This document shows positions 30,179 through 38,969 of a DNA stretch of 39,868 bases, piece by piece; the stretch's first letter is position 1; each line of letters begins with the position of its first letter. The stretch comes from Chryseobacterium sp. (GTDB lineage Bacteria; Bacteroidota; Bacteroidia; Flavobacteriales; Weeksellaceae), in assembly GCA_027492795.1 (NCBI GenBank), contig JAPUEB010000040.1, positions 1-39,868 of the forward strand. Direction: 5' to 3'. Below the pieces are notes generated by a model, which was given only the letters and a program-made list of their open reading frames with translations, did no database searches and had not been told where the DNA came from. Both the position numbers and the translations under genes were made by a program.

Positions 30179-31267
30179 TTACACATCATAATTCAGCATC
30201 ACCACATTCGTCGTTGGATGACACTGACAGGTCAACACAAATCCACGCTCCACTTCATCGTCTGTAAGCGCAAAATTTTTCTCCATAAAAACTTCGCCTT
30301 CCATTACCTGCGCTTTACAGGTGCAGCAAACGCCTCCTTTACATGCGAAAGGAACGGGAAGTTTTTCGTTCAAAGCTTGGTCTAATATACTGTTTTTCTT
30401 GGAATTGAGGTGGAAGGAATATTCATCATCGTCAATAATCAAAGTTACCATACTTTCGATATTGGGAATGGCTTTAAATTCATCGCTCATTTCCGCATTT
30501 TCCTCATCATCGGGAGCAGCATAATATTCGTAAAGAACCTGCAATGAAGGTACTTTTTTATCTTTTTTCAAAAATTCTGAAATAGATTTTATCATTTCCG
30601 AAGGCCCGCAAATGAAATAGGTGCTTTCCTGAACGTTGATATCCGGAAACCTTACAAAAAGTTCTTCGAGTTTTGGGGCGCAAATTCTTCCCTCAAAAAG
30701 TTCGTCTTCAAAATGTTTTTCGCGGGATAGAAGATAAACTACCTTCAATCTTCCACCAAATTCTTCTGCAAGAGCATCCAATTTTTCACGGAAAATAATA
30801 TCGTTGAAACTTTTGTTGCTGAAAAATAAATAGGCATTAGAATTCGGCTCCTGATAAAGCGCTTCCTTTAAATTCGATAAAACCGGAGAAATACCGCTTC
30901 CTGCAGCCAATCCAACATAGGTTTTTTGATTGGAAGCGTGATAATTGGTGTAAAAATGACCTTGAGGAGCCATTACCTCCACTTCATCACCCAATTTTAG
31001 TTCATTATTCAAATAAGTAGAAACTTTTCCGCTTTCCAAATGTTTTACCAGAACTTCCAATTCGGAATTTCCTTCGGTTGGCGCGTTGATGATTGAATAA
31101 CTTCTGCGCAAATCTTCACCGTTCAAAATATGGCGAACATTGAGATACTGTCCTTGCTTAAAGGAAAATTCGTGTTTTAGGTGAACCGGAACTTCAAACG
31201 AAATATGGATACAATCGTTGGTTTCCTTGGCTAATTTTGATACTTTTAAGGTATGGAAATGCTGCAT
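30179..31267 (-). CDS. paaE: PaaE, reductase component of phenylacetyl-CoA epoxidase
   Basis: PaaE passes electrons from NADPH to the PaaA diiron site. The 362-aa protein has an N-terminal FAD-binding domain (RRSYSIINAPTEG, the RxYS motif), and an NAD(P) domain with VGLAAGSGISPVLSNLKEAL and TYFICGPSEMI. It ends with a plant-type 2Fe-2S ferredoxin domain, ACKGGVCCTCKAQVMEG, with ligands C309, C314, C317 and a fourth Cys in VLTCQCHPT. The domain order and length equal E. coli PaaE (356 aa). It is the first structural gene after the intact tetR, 67 bp downstream. Confidence 0.97.
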   Translation of the reverse strand: MQHFHTLKVSKLAKETNDCIHISFEVPVHLKHEFSFKQGQYLNVRHILNGEDLRRSYSIINAPTEGNSELEVLVKHLESGKVSTYLNNELKLGDEVEVMAPQGHFYTNYHASNQKTYVGLAAGSGISPVLSNLKEALYQEPNSNAYLFFSNKSFNDIIFREKLDALAEEFGGRLKVVYLLSREKHFEDELFEGRICAPKLEELFVRFPDINVQESTYFICGPSEMIKSISEFLKKDKKVPSLQVLYEYYAAPDDEENAEMSDEFKAIPNIESMVTLIIDDDEYSFHLNSKKNSILDQALNEKLPVPFACKGGVCCTCKAQVMEGEVFMEKNFALTDDEVERGFVLTCQCHPTTNVVMLNYDV

Positions 31268-31271
31268 AATC

Positions 31272-31309
31272 TGTTGAAAAAATCACAAAACGTGTATTCA
31301 ACAAATATA
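31272..31309 (-). promoter_or_regulatory. Candidate promoter with overlapping TGTTGAA-N18-TTCAACA operator before paaE
   Basis: On the minus strand TATATTTG (31309-31302) matches the -7 consensus TAnnTTTG, though no TTG stands at -33. An inverted repeat, TGTTGAA (31272-31278 plus strand) and TTCAACA (31297-31303), with an inner CAC..GTG, overlaps the -7 element and the predicted start site. That is where a TetR-type repressor would bind. Binding is inferred. Confidence 0.5.
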
Positions 31310-31334
31310 ATGATTTTTTGAAAAATTTAAAAAT

Positions 31335-31925
31335 TTATTTACCGCTTACTCCATATACGAGCATGTGGTGCAGAAATTGTGCATCCCTTTCCAAATCGAA
31401 CTCCTCTTCCGGTTTCCATCTGTAGAAACTATTGATCACACTGGTAGAAAACTTAATTACTACATCCTTTTCAATAATTTCCGGAATATCCAATGTATCC
31501 AAGTATTTAGTGATTACCTGCTCCAAATAAGCAATATACTCCATCACATTGGTTAAATACTTAGTTTTATTTACCAATTCGATTTCGTAATTATAAATAT
31601 TCGTGAAGAAGACATTGTATTGCGTTACATTGCGAAAAACTTCTGTGAGATGGGCTTTCAAAAGATTCATAAAATGCTCTTTGGGAGAGCCTCCCATTTC
31701 ATCTACTTTTTCGGCTGCCAAACGAAATCTTTCTGTAAGGTCGGCGCATATCCATTCGAAAATTTCTTCTTTTGATGTGATGTGGGAATATAGTGATGCC
31801 GCCTTAATATTCAGTTCCTCGGCAATATCTCTAACAGAAGACCCAACATATCCTTTACGCTGAAATAAATCCAAAGAAATTCTTACAATTTCTTGCTGTT
31901 TTAAAGTTAAGTCCTGAAGTTTCAT
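31335..31925 (-). CDS. TetR/AcrR family regulator, probable repressor of the paa cluster
   Basis: The 196-aa protein has an N-terminal TetR DNA-binding domain: QQEIVRISLDLFQRKGYVGSSVRDIAEELNIKAASLYSHITSKEEIFEWI, with the recognition helix in ELNIKAASLYSHI. The C-terminal ligand domain is helical and not similar to named TetR subfamilies that I know. Its position at the head of the cluster, in the same direction as paaE, suggests a PaaR-like role with phenylacetyl-CoA as inducer. That is inference by analogy. It starts 12 bases after the stop of the frameshifted relative upstream. Confidence 0.9.
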   Translation of the reverse strand: MKLQDLTLKQQEIVRISLDLFQRKGYVGSSVRDIAEELNIKAASLYSHITSKEEIFEWICADLTERFRLAAEKVDEMGGSPKEHFMNLLKAHLTEVFRNVTQYNVFFTNIYNYEIELVNKTKYLTNVMEYIAYLEQVITKYLDTLDIPEIIEKDVVIKFSTSVINSFYRWKPEEEFDLERDAQFLHHMLVYGVSGK

Positions 31926-31937
31926 GGTTTAGTTTTT

Positions 31938-32512
31938 TTATAGGTCTTTTTTAAAGCCATTTACTAAACGGTAGAGAATGTCATCCACAACACAATTTAA
32001 GTCTAGCTTTTTTAAATTCATTATTCTGGGGACATTATTCAGCGTGTCTATTAAGAAAAAAGTAGTGGCATTGGGTACGAAGCAATCTTTTTCCACTTCG
32101 TTTGGAAATCTTTCCCGAACAAGATTTCTCACCATCTGGAAGTATTCTTGGTTTAAAGTGGCGTATTTGCTCTGATTTTTTACAGACAAATTCCAATACT
32201 TTTGATAAATTAAGGATGAGCGTCCACTTTTCAACGCATATTCTATGTGAAGCCTTACATACAAATTAAAACGTTCTTCAGCAGTTAGCTGTTCATCACT
32301 AACTTGCTTGATGATCACGCTCATTCCATCATAAACCTCATCTAAAATATATTCTAAATTTCTTCTTTGGATTTGAAATGAGCATACAAAGACGCAGCTT
32401 TAATCTCCAAAAAGGCAGCCAAATCTCGCATAGAAGTTTCTACGAAACCTTTTTCTGCAAACATTTTTTTAGAAATATCTAAAATTTCGGCTTGTTTTTT
32501 TGTAAATGTCAT
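31938..32512 (-). pseudogene. TetR family regulator broken by a one-base frameshift
   Basis: Reading from the ATG at 32512 gives MTFTKKQAEILDISKKMFAEKGFVETSMRDLAAFLEIKAASLYAHFKSKEEI and then a stop. One added base in the T run at 32356-32358 (minus TTT to TTTT) restores LEYILDEVYDGMSVIIKQVSDEQL... to a full protein of about 191 aa, the size of the intact neighbour. The DNA-binding half and the ligand half both look conserved, so the break is recent or a sequencing error in a homopolymer. The two halves show the same order as the intact TetR gene 12 bp downstream. Confidence 0.85.
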
Positions 32513-32533
32513 GGCGCAAAATTATGAATTTTA

Positions 32534-32549
32534 ATTAACTTTTGTTAAT
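32534..32549. promoter_or_regulatory. Candidate operator palindrome ATTAAC-TTTT-GTTAAT
   Basis: A perfect 6+6 palindrome lies 22 bp upstream of the frameshifted tetR start, in the 183-bp divergent spacer shared with clpB. Such a site fits TetR autoregulation, but A/T-rich palindromes are frequent by chance, so this is a weak inference. Confidence 0.4.
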
Positions 32550-32695
32550 GATATTTGTATCAAAATACTTTTTTCGGAAATTTTGTTACATTTTTTTTGG
32601 ATTAGCATAACGAAAAACGGAAATTTTGTCTGTATTTTAGGAGAATTTCAAGTTTTGAACAGATTTTGTTGATTGAAGCTTAAATTAAACTTATT

Positions 32696-35299
32696 ATGAA
32701 CTTAAATCAATATACCGTAAAATCACAGGAAGCCATCCAAAAAGCGCAACAAATCGCGATGGAATTTGGCAACCAGAGTATTGAGCCGCAACATCTTTTG
32801 GAAGGCATATTCCAAAGTGATGAAAATATATCGAAATTTTTATTGAAAAAATCTGAAGTGGACGAAACCCTTGTTCGCGACAGAAACCGTGAAAGCATTG
32901 AAGCCCTTCCGAAAGTGGAAGGCGGAAATATTTACCTTTCACAATCTGCCAACAAAGTTTTATTGGAAGCTCCAAATATCGCCAAAAAAATGGGGGACGA
33001 ATATGTAACGATTGAACATTTATGGCTGGCTTTATTGGAAGTTTCCTCCCCAGTTTCAAAAATGTTGAAAGACATGGGCGTTACCAAATCCCTTTTGGAA
33101 GGCGGAATTAAGGAACTTCGCAAAGGTTCCAAAGCGACTTCTGCAAGTTCAGAGGAAACTTATCAAAGTTTAAATAAGTATGCAAAAAATTTCAACGAAC
33201 TTGCGGCAGAAGGAAAATTAGATCCTGTTATTGGTCGTGATGAAGAAATCCGCAGAGTTTTACAAATTTTATCGAGAAGAACGAAAAACAATCCCATCCT
33301 AATTGGAGAACCAGGCGTTGGAAAAACCGCAATTGCGGAAGGAATTGCACACCGAATTATTTCAGGTGACGTTCCGGAAAACTTGATGGATAAAACCTTG
33401 TATTCTTTGGATATGGGCGCGTTAATTGCTGGTGCAAAATACAAAGGCGAATTTGAAGAGCGTTTGAAAAGCGTTGTAAATGAAGTCATTAAATCCGACG
33501 GACAAATTATTTTGTTCATCGACGAAATTCACACTTTGGTTGGAGCAGGTGGTGGAGAAGGAGCAATGGACGCTGCAAATATTTTGAAACCAGCTTTGGC
33601 GAGAGGAGAACTTCGCGCCGTTGGAGCCACAACTTTGAACGAATATCAAAAATATTTTGAAAAAGATAAGGCGTTAGAAAGACGTTTCCAAAAAGTGATG
33701 GTGGAAGAACCGGATACGGAAAGTGCAATTTCTATTTTGCGTGGAATTAAAGATAAATACGAAGCTCACCACAAAGTTAGAATTAAAGACGAGGCAATAA
33801 TCGCCGCCGTGGAAATGTCGCAACGTTATATTTCGGACCGATTTTTACCGGATAAAGCGATTGATTTGATTGATGAAGCATCCGCAAAATTGAGAATGGA
33901 AATCAATTCAAAACCTGAAGAATTGGACGTTTTGGATAGAAAACTGATGCAGATGGAAATTGAATTGGCAGCGATTTCAAGAGAAGGAAATGATATCAAA
34001 ATCAACCATTTAAAAGAAGATATTGCGAAAATTCAGGAAGATAGAAATGCTCTAAATGCAAAATGGTTGGCTGAAAAACAAAAATCTGAAGATTTAACTT
34101 CAATTAAAAAAGAAATTGAAGCCTTGAAATTAGAAGCAGAACGTGCTTCCAGAGCAGGAGATTACGCAAAAGTTGCCGAAATTCAATACGGAAAAATTAA
34201 AGAAAAAGAAGCCGATTTGGAAAAACTCGAATTGGAGATGCAAAATCATCAAAATGAGTTGATTAAAGAGGAAGTTACCGCTGAAAATATTTCCGAAGTG
34301 ATTTCAAAATGGACGGGAATTCCAGTAACCAAATTGTTACAATCTGAACGTGAAAAGTTATTGCATTTGGAAGACGAACTCCACAAAAGAGTTGTCGGAC
34401 AAGATGAAGCCATCACTTCCGTTGCGGACGCAATTCGCAGAAACAGAGCAGGTTTGAACGATGAGAAAAAACCAATCGGAAGTTTTCTATTTTTGGGAAC
34501 TACTGGTGTCGGAAAAACCGAATTGGCAAAAGCACTCGCAGAATTTTTGTTTGACGACGAAAATAATATGACGAGAATTGATATGAGCGAATATCAGGAA
34601 AGACATTCGGTTTCCAGACTTGTCGGTGCTCCTCCTGGTTACGTTGGTTACGATGAAGGCGGACAATTGACGGAAGCGGTTCGCAGAAGACCTTATTCTG
34701 TGGTGCTTTTGGACGAAATTGAAAAAGCGCATCCCGATGTTTTCAACATTTTATTGCAAGTTCTAGATGATGGAAGATTGACGGATAATAAAGGTCGTGT
34801 AGTGAATTTCAAAAACTCTATCATTATAATGACTTCTAATCTTGGTTCACATTTAATTCAAGAACGCTTCGACTCCGCTCAGCGTGACAGCGATGATAAT
34901 GTAGATTTTGAAACCATTGAAAAAACCAAAGAAGAGGTTTTCGGATTGCTGAAACAAACTTTACGTCCGGAATTTTTGAATAGAATTGATGAAACCGTTT
35001 TATTCCAACCTTTAAACAAAAAGGAAATCGGAAAAATCGTTCATTATCAGTTGCGCAGTTTCAACAAAATGTTGGAAAAACGCGGAATTATTATGACCGC
35101 GACTGAAGACGCCATCAATTATTTAACGAACAAAGGTTATGACCCAAGTTTCGGAGCTAGACCGTTGAAAAGAGTTTTACAGAATGAAGTTCTCAACAAA
35201 CTTTCAAAAGAAATCCTTGCCGGAAACATCAACGATAACGAGAGAATAACGATGGATTATTTTGATGAAAGCGGTTTGGTTTTTCGTCCTACAGAATAA
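32696..35299 (+). CDS. clpB: ATP-dependent disaggregase ClpB
   Basis: ClpB (Hsp104) rescues aggregated proteins with DnaK. The 867-aa protein has the N domain (MNLNQYTVKSQEAIQKAQQIA), AAA1 with GEPGVGKT at about 204-211 and IILFIDEIHTLVGAG, and the long coiled-coil middle domain (about 400-530). AAA2 follows with GTTGVGKT at about 601-608, the GYVGYDEGG pore loop, LLDEIEKAHPDVFN, and a C-terminal domain with GYDPSFGARPLKR. Length and order match the family. An unusual feature is RFDSAQRDSDDN around residues 721-732, where the bases 34864-34889 resemble an intergenic CTTCGACT..GCTCAGCGTGAC repeat. It is divergent from the tetR genes. Confidence 0.98.
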   Translation: MNLNQYTVKSQEAIQKAQQIAMEFGNQSIEPQHLLEGIFQSDENISKFLLKKSEVDETLVRDRNRESIEALPKVEGGNIYLSQSANKVLLEAPNIAKKMGDEYVTIEHLWLALLEVSSPVSKMLKDMGVTKSLLEGGIKELRKGSKATSASSEETYQSLNKYAKNFNELAAEGKLDPVIGRDEEIRRVLQILSRRTKNNPILIGEPGVGKTAIAEGIAHRIISGDVPENLMDKTLYSLDMGALIAGAKYKGEFEERLKSVVNEVIKSDGQIILFIDEIHTLVGAGGGEGAMDAANILKPALARGELRAVGATTLNEYQKYFEKDKALERRFQKVMVEEPDTESAISILRGIKDKYEAHHKVRIKDEAIIAAVEMSQRYISDRFLPDKAIDLIDEASAKLRMEINSKPEELDVLDRKLMQMEIELAAISREGNDIKINHLKEDIAKIQEDRNALNAKWLAEKQKSEDLTSIKKEIEALKLEAERASRAGDYAKVAEIQYGKIKEKEADLEKLELEMQNHQNELIKEEVTAENISEVISKWTGIPVTKLLQSEREKLLHLEDELHKRVVGQDEAITSVADAIRRNRAGLNDEKKPIGSFLFLGTTGVGKTELAKALAEFLFDDENNMTRIDMSEYQERHSVSRLVGAPPGYVGYDEGGQLTEAVRRRPYSVVLLDEIEKAHPDVFNILLQVLDDGRLTDNKGRVVNFKNSIIIMTSNLGSHLIQERFDSAQRDSDDNVDFETIEKTKEEVFGLLKQTLRPEFLNRIDETVLFQPLNKKEIGKIVHYQLRSFNKMLEKRGIIMTATEDAINYLTNKGYDPSFGARPLKRVLQNEVLNKLSKEILAGNINDNERITMDYFDESGLVFRPTE
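34864..34889 (+). repeat. Repeat-like segment inside clpB
   Basis: CGCTTCGACTCCGCTCAGCG followed by TGACAG in frame resembles the intergenic words CCTTCGACTTCGCTCAGGAT at 20703 and CCTTCGACAAGCTCAGGATT at 20984. It codes for FDSAQRD in a loop between the AAA2 core (LGSHLIQERF) and TIEKTKEEV. Confidence 0.6.
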
Positions 35300-35389
35300 A
35301 AAAAGGAAAGTTTAACTTTCGTTAACATAATATCGGACTTAAACCTCCGTTTAATTAGAGAAATTTTTTTTCATCATTTGTGTTTTTAG

Positions 35390-35428
35390 TATCCGTCGCG
35401 ATTTATTTCGAGGCGGATATTTTTTTTG
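35390..35428 (+). terminator. Terminator of clpB
   Basis: TATCCGTCGCG and TTTCGAGGCGGATA pair imperfectly (TATCCG with CGGATA perfect, inner part with mismatches) and are followed directly by eight T residues. It is 90 bp past the clpB stop. Confidence 0.75.
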
Positions 35429-35626
35429 AAAACCTCAACAAATATTCAGTTTGAATGTTGAAACATTTATAATAAACATAAAAAGCCACCAAATCATCAC
35501 AATAAAATTTTCGTATAATTTTCTTTAAAAGCAAATTATTCCACTAAGTATTGTCTTTTATTCAATATAACGAATTTAATATTATGAGTTTCATAACGAA
35601 TTTTTTAAAATTTTCAATAAAAACTA

Positions 35627-35657
35627 TTGCATAGTAATTTCCAACTCTATATCTTCG
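35627..35657 (+). promoter_or_regulatory. Candidate promoter of the M43 protease gene
   Basis: TTG (35627-35629), 20 bases, then TATCTTCG (35650-35657), which differs by one base from TAnnTTTG. The ATG at 35690 follows 32 bases downstream. It makes an ATG at 35627 unlikely as the true start. Confidence 0.5.
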
Positions 35658-35689
35658 CTTTCGTTAATTTTAAAAATATACCATTTAAT

Positions 35690-36670
35690 ATGAAAAAATT
35701 CTTTATCGGCGCACTTGCATTAGGATTGCTTGCTGCCTGTAACACCAACGAGGAACAAATCCAATCTCAGGACGAAACCGTAAATAACGCTATTGCAAGC
35801 AGAGGAAGTTGTCCCTCGGAAGAAATTAGGCAACAGGCTCTTCAGAACAATCCTGAATTAATGAAAAAGTACATTGATATTGAGAATAAAACTGCTAAAT
35901 ATCAACAGGATTTATCTTTAGGAAGAGTTTTGGCAGACGGAACTGTTGAAATTCCGGTTGTGGTAAACGTTATCTACAGAACTTCTGCCGAAAACATTTC
36001 TGATGCACAAATTGCCTCCCAAATCGCAAGATTGAATGCAGATTATGGCGGAACAAACAGTGATATTAACCAAATTCCTTCCGAATTTGCATCGGTAGCA
36101 GCCGGTGATACAAAAGTCCGTTTCCGTTTGGACAGAGTTACAAGAACTTCAACATCTGTAAGGTCTTGGAGAACCAACGATGCTATGAAAAAAACCTCTA
36201 CAAAAGGGAAAGACGCTTTCCAGCCTGCAAATTATTTCAATATTTGGGTTGTAGGTGATATGGGCGGCGTTTTAGGTTATGCAACCTTCCCAGAATCTGC
36301 CGGTCTTTGGAATGACGGCGTGGTAATTGCTGCGAAATATTTTGGAAATACTTCTTATGCACCTTACAATATGGGAAGAACAGCAACACATGAAGTTGGG
36401 CACTACCTTAATCTTCGCCATATTTGGGGCGATGGAGCTTGTGCTACGGATTTTGTAGATGATACCCCAACTCAACAGGACAAAAACTTCGGAAAACCAA
36501 CCTATCCTCAAATTGATGTTTGTGGCGGTGTTTCCCGCTCTATTATGTTCATGAATTACATGGATTATGTGGATGATGCTGCAATGTTCATGTTCTCTGC
36601 AGGACAAAAAACCAGAATGAACGCTGTAACCGCTTCCACAGGAGCAAGAGCAGGTTTGAGACTTTATTAA
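35690..36670 (+). CDS. M43 (pappalysin-like) zinc metalloprotease lipoprotein
   Basis: From the start at 35690 the protein is 326 aa and begins MKKFFIGALALGLLAACNT, a lipoprotein signal with Cys 17. An upstream ATG at 35627 falls in the promoter. A propeptide-like segment (PSEEIRQQALQNNPELMKKY) precedes the catalytic domain, which holds TATHEVGHYLNLRHIWG, the HExxHxxxxxH zinc site with H234, E235, H238 and H244. The metzincin Met-turn FMNYMDYVDD follows about 60 residues later. These are the hallmarks of M43 cytophagalysin-type proteases, usually secreted in Bacteroidota. It lacks a T9SS tail, so it is probably held in the envelope. Substrate unknown. Confidence 0.93.
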   Translation: MKKFFIGALALGLLAACNTNEEQIQSQDETVNNAIASRGSCPSEEIRQQALQNNPELMKKYIDIENKTAKYQQDLSLGRVLADGTVEIPVVVNVIYRTSAENISDAQIASQIARLNADYGGTNSDINQIPSEFASVAAGDTKVRFRLDRVTRTSTSVRSWRTNDAMKKTSTKGKDAFQPANYFNIWVVGDMGGVLGYATFPESAGLWNDGVVIAAKYFGNTSYAPYNMGRTATHEVGHYLNLRHIWGDGACATDFVDDTPTQQDKNFGKPTYPQIDVCGGVSRSIMFMNYMDYVDDAAMFMFSAGQKTRMNAVTASTGARAGLRLY

Positions 36671-36695
36671 GATTTCATTTTTACTTTTTTTTATA

Positions 36696-36725
36696 AAAAT
36701 CCCGAGAAGTTTTTCTCGGGATTTT
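36696..36725. terminator. Bidirectional terminator between the M43 and SDR genes
   Basis: AAAATCCCGAGAA (36696-36708) and TTCTCGGGATTTT (36713-36725) form a perfect 13-bp stem with a 4-base loop, with A and T runs on either side. It can end both convergent transcripts. Confidence 0.9.
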
Positions 36726-36740
36726 GTTTTTTCTGATTAA

Positions 36741-37622
36741 TTAGTTCGATTTCTTTGCCTTTATCATCGCTTCAAACATATCCCACATTTCCTGCGGAAT
36801 TTGTTCCAACATATTAAATTCTCCGGCTCCTTGCAACCATTCGCCGCCGTCAATGGTTACCACTTCGCCATTCATATACGCCGAAAAATCGGAAACCAAA
36901 TAGGCGGCAAGATTTGCCAATTCCTGATGTTCGCCAACTCTGCGAAGCGGAACTTTTTTGCGCATATCGAATTTTTCTGCCAAATCTCCAGGCAAAAGTC
37001 TTTCCCAGGCTCCTTTTGTAGGAAACGGTCCCGGAGCAATCGCGTTGAAACGAATATTATATTTTGCCCATTCTACTGCCAAACTTCTGGTCATTGCCAA
37101 AACTCCGGCTTTTGCACACGCGGAAGGAACTACAAACGCCGAACCTGTCCAAGCATAAGTCGTTACAATATTGAGAACCGTCCCTGGAATTTTATTGTCA
37201 ATCCAGTATTTTCCTACGGAAAGCGTGCAGTTTTTGGTACCTTTCAAAACAATATCCAAAATACTGTCGAATGCAGAATGCGTTAACCTTTCGGTTGGCG
37301 AAATGAAGTTTCCGGCTGCGTTGTTGAGCAAAATATCTATTCTCCCGAACTCCTTTATGGCAGCATCTTTCATCGCTTCTACCTCATCCCAATTTCTTAC
37401 ATCGCAGGAAACACAAAGCACTTTTCCGCCGGTTGCATCTTCTAATTCTTTCGCTGTAGTTTGCAGTTTTTCAAGATTTCTGGAGGTGATGACTACTTTC
37501 GCGCCCAATTCGAGGAAATATTTCGTCATGGCTTTTCCCAATCCGCTTCCGCCGCCTGTAACGATGGCTACTTTATCTTTCAGTGCTCCTTCGCGAAGCA
37601 TACCTTCGGTGTATTTTAACAT
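36741..37622 (-). CDS. SDR family oxidoreductase, 2,4-dienoyl-CoA reductase-like
   Basis: The 293-aa protein has the NAD(P) motif TGGGSGLGKAM at the N terminus, SRNLEKLQTTAKEL (NADP-type Arg), NNAAGNF and the stretch SAFVVPSACAKAGVLAMTRSLAVEW. The classical YxxxK is replaced by SxxxK, exactly as in the 2,4-dienoyl-CoA reductase (DECR) branch of the SDR family, which uses another catalytic arrangement. The protein ends EMWDMFEAMIKAKKSN. It probably acts in degradation of unsaturated fatty acyl-CoAs and not directly in phenylacetate breakdown. It is convergent with the M43 gene and divergent from the membrane protein at 37668. Confidence 0.9.
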   Translation of the reverse strand: MLKYTEGMLREGALKDKVAIVTGGGSGLGKAMTKYFLELGAKVVITSRNLEKLQTTAKELEDATGGKVLCVSCDVRNWDEVEAMKDAAIKEFGRIDILLNNAAGNFISPTERLTHSAFDSILDIVLKGTKNCTLSVGKYWIDNKIPGTVLNIVTTYAWTGSAFVVPSACAKAGVLAMTRSLAVEWAKYNIRFNAIAPGPFPTKGAWERLLPGDLAEKFDMRKKVPLRRVGEHQELANLAAYLVSDFSAYMNGEVVTIDGGEWLQGAGEFNMLEQIPQEMWDMFEAMIKAKKSN

Positions 37623-37667
37623 AATTCAGTTGTTTTAGTTATATTTATCAACAAAAATAGAATCTTT

Positions 37668-38969
37668 ATGGCAAGAAAACTCAGTTTTGGGCTACTTTTT
37701 ATATTTCTGGCATTGCTCATCTTTCTTTCATTCTTCAACCGCTTTCAGACTGACGATTTTGGACTTGCCCATTCTGTAATGCAGAACGGAAACTGGGAAA
37801 GCTTCAAAGAGACTTATTTGCACTGGAGCGGAAGATACTTTTCGTTTTTTTTGGCTAAAAATACCTCTCTACTTTTTTATGATTTTGATTTTTACCCCGT
37901 CTTCGCCCCTATTTTTTCTATATTTTTTTTAATTTTTGCTTTTCGCGCCTTACTAAAAACATATTTCCCTGAAGCCAATAATTCCTTGTTAAAAGCGGTA
38001 GCTTTAGCATCATTGTATTTTTTGTTGACCGTTAATCTTGGCGAACACCTGTATTGGAGCTCTGCCGCGAAAATTTACTTTTTCCCTTTCATCTACTATT
38101 TATTTTTTCTGGTTTTTTTAAAGAAAATGCAGGAGAACAACAAAAATTCGTCATTACTTCTTCTCATTATCCTTTCTTTTGCCATTATTGGCTCTAACGA
38201 GATTGCTGCGGCAATGCTTATCGCTACCATCTTTTTATCATTTATTCAAAAAAAAGAAAAATACAGCTTCATTCTTTTGGGCGTTTCAAGCATCTTCTTT
38301 GCGGCAGCTTTTTTCGCACCCGGCAATTTTGAAAGGATGGGTGATGGCGGAGTTACTCCGTTGAAAAGGCTAACAAGCGGAATTCTGCTTTTTGGCTCTT
38401 TACATGTACTTGCTTTCGTGAAGGGAATAGTTCTGCTCCCTATAATCCACGTTATTTTTGAAAAGGAGCTTTTAAAATTCTCAAAGGATAATAAAACACT
38501 GTTGTTTTGGCTAATTCCTTTAACAGGAATACTTTTGATTTCGGTTTTGGGCGCTTCGGATGAAAGGGTAACAGATGCTTTTCTATTCTTTTTTGTGTTT
38601 TTGCTAAGCGTTTTTATTTTGAGATTTAAAAATTTGAAAAAATTGGCTCCAATATCACTGCTCATTATTCTATTTCCTGCTCTATCATTGCCGCCTTATA
38701 AAGAACAGTTTTTCACTTTCAATTTTCATTATTACGATGCTATTTCCGATATAGTTTCCTGTAAAATGCCTCAATTTAAAAAAGAGATGCAGCAAAGGGA
38801 AATCCTTCTAAAAAACTCCAAAGAAGATTCTGTAGTTCTCCCCAAAATATCCTATCAACCGAAAACCCTTTATTTTTCAGAAATTCCGGATGCAGGAAAT
38901 AAGACTTTTGTGAATAAGCAGCTGGAAGATTTTTTTGATTTGAAAAACGTGGTTACAGAAAAAAAATAG
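37668..38969 (+). CDS. GT-C-like multi-pass membrane protein (DUF6056-type)
   Basis: The 433-aa protein has about ten membrane segments, with the early loop RFQTDDFGLAHSVMQNGNW and LHWSGRYFSFFLAKN. This is the [QS]DDF ... W.GRY arrangement of DUF6056 and other GT-C-fold glycosyltransferase-like families, in which the acidic pair binds a lipid-linked sugar donor. A soluble C-terminal region of about 90 residues (from PPYKEQFFTFNFHYYDAISD) follows. It might transfer a sugar to a cell-surface polymer. The family call is from pattern memory and the substrate is unknown. It is not in an operon. Confidence 0.72.
   Translation: MARKLSFGLLFIFLALLIFLSFFNRFQTDDFGLAHSVMQNGNWESFKETYLHWSGRYFSFFLAKNTSLLFYDFDFYPVFAPIFSIFFLIFAFRALLKTYFPEANNSLLKAVALASLYFLLTVNLGEHLYWSSAAKIYFFPFIYYLFFLVFLKKMQENNKNSSLLLLIILSFAIIGSNEIAAAMLIATIFLSFIQKKEKYSFILLGVSSIFFAAAFFAPGNFERMGDGGVTPLKRLTSGILLFGSLHVLAFVKGIVLLPIIHVIFEKELLKFSKDNKTLLFWLIPLTGILLISVLGASDERVTDAFLFFFVFLLSVFILRFKNLKKLAPISLLIILFPALSLPPYKEQFFTFNFHYYDAISDIVSCKMPQFKKEMQQREILLKNSKEDSVVLPKISYQPKTLYFSEIPDAGNKTFVNKQLEDFFDLKNVVTEKK

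Larger units (their letters stand above)
35300..35689. other. Gene-free 390-bp spacer between clpB and the M43 protease
   Basis: It holds the clpB terminator (35390-35428) and a candidate promoter (35627-35657). The rest is AT-rich. I see no gene and no dispersed repeat of the window's families in it. Confidence 0.7.
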
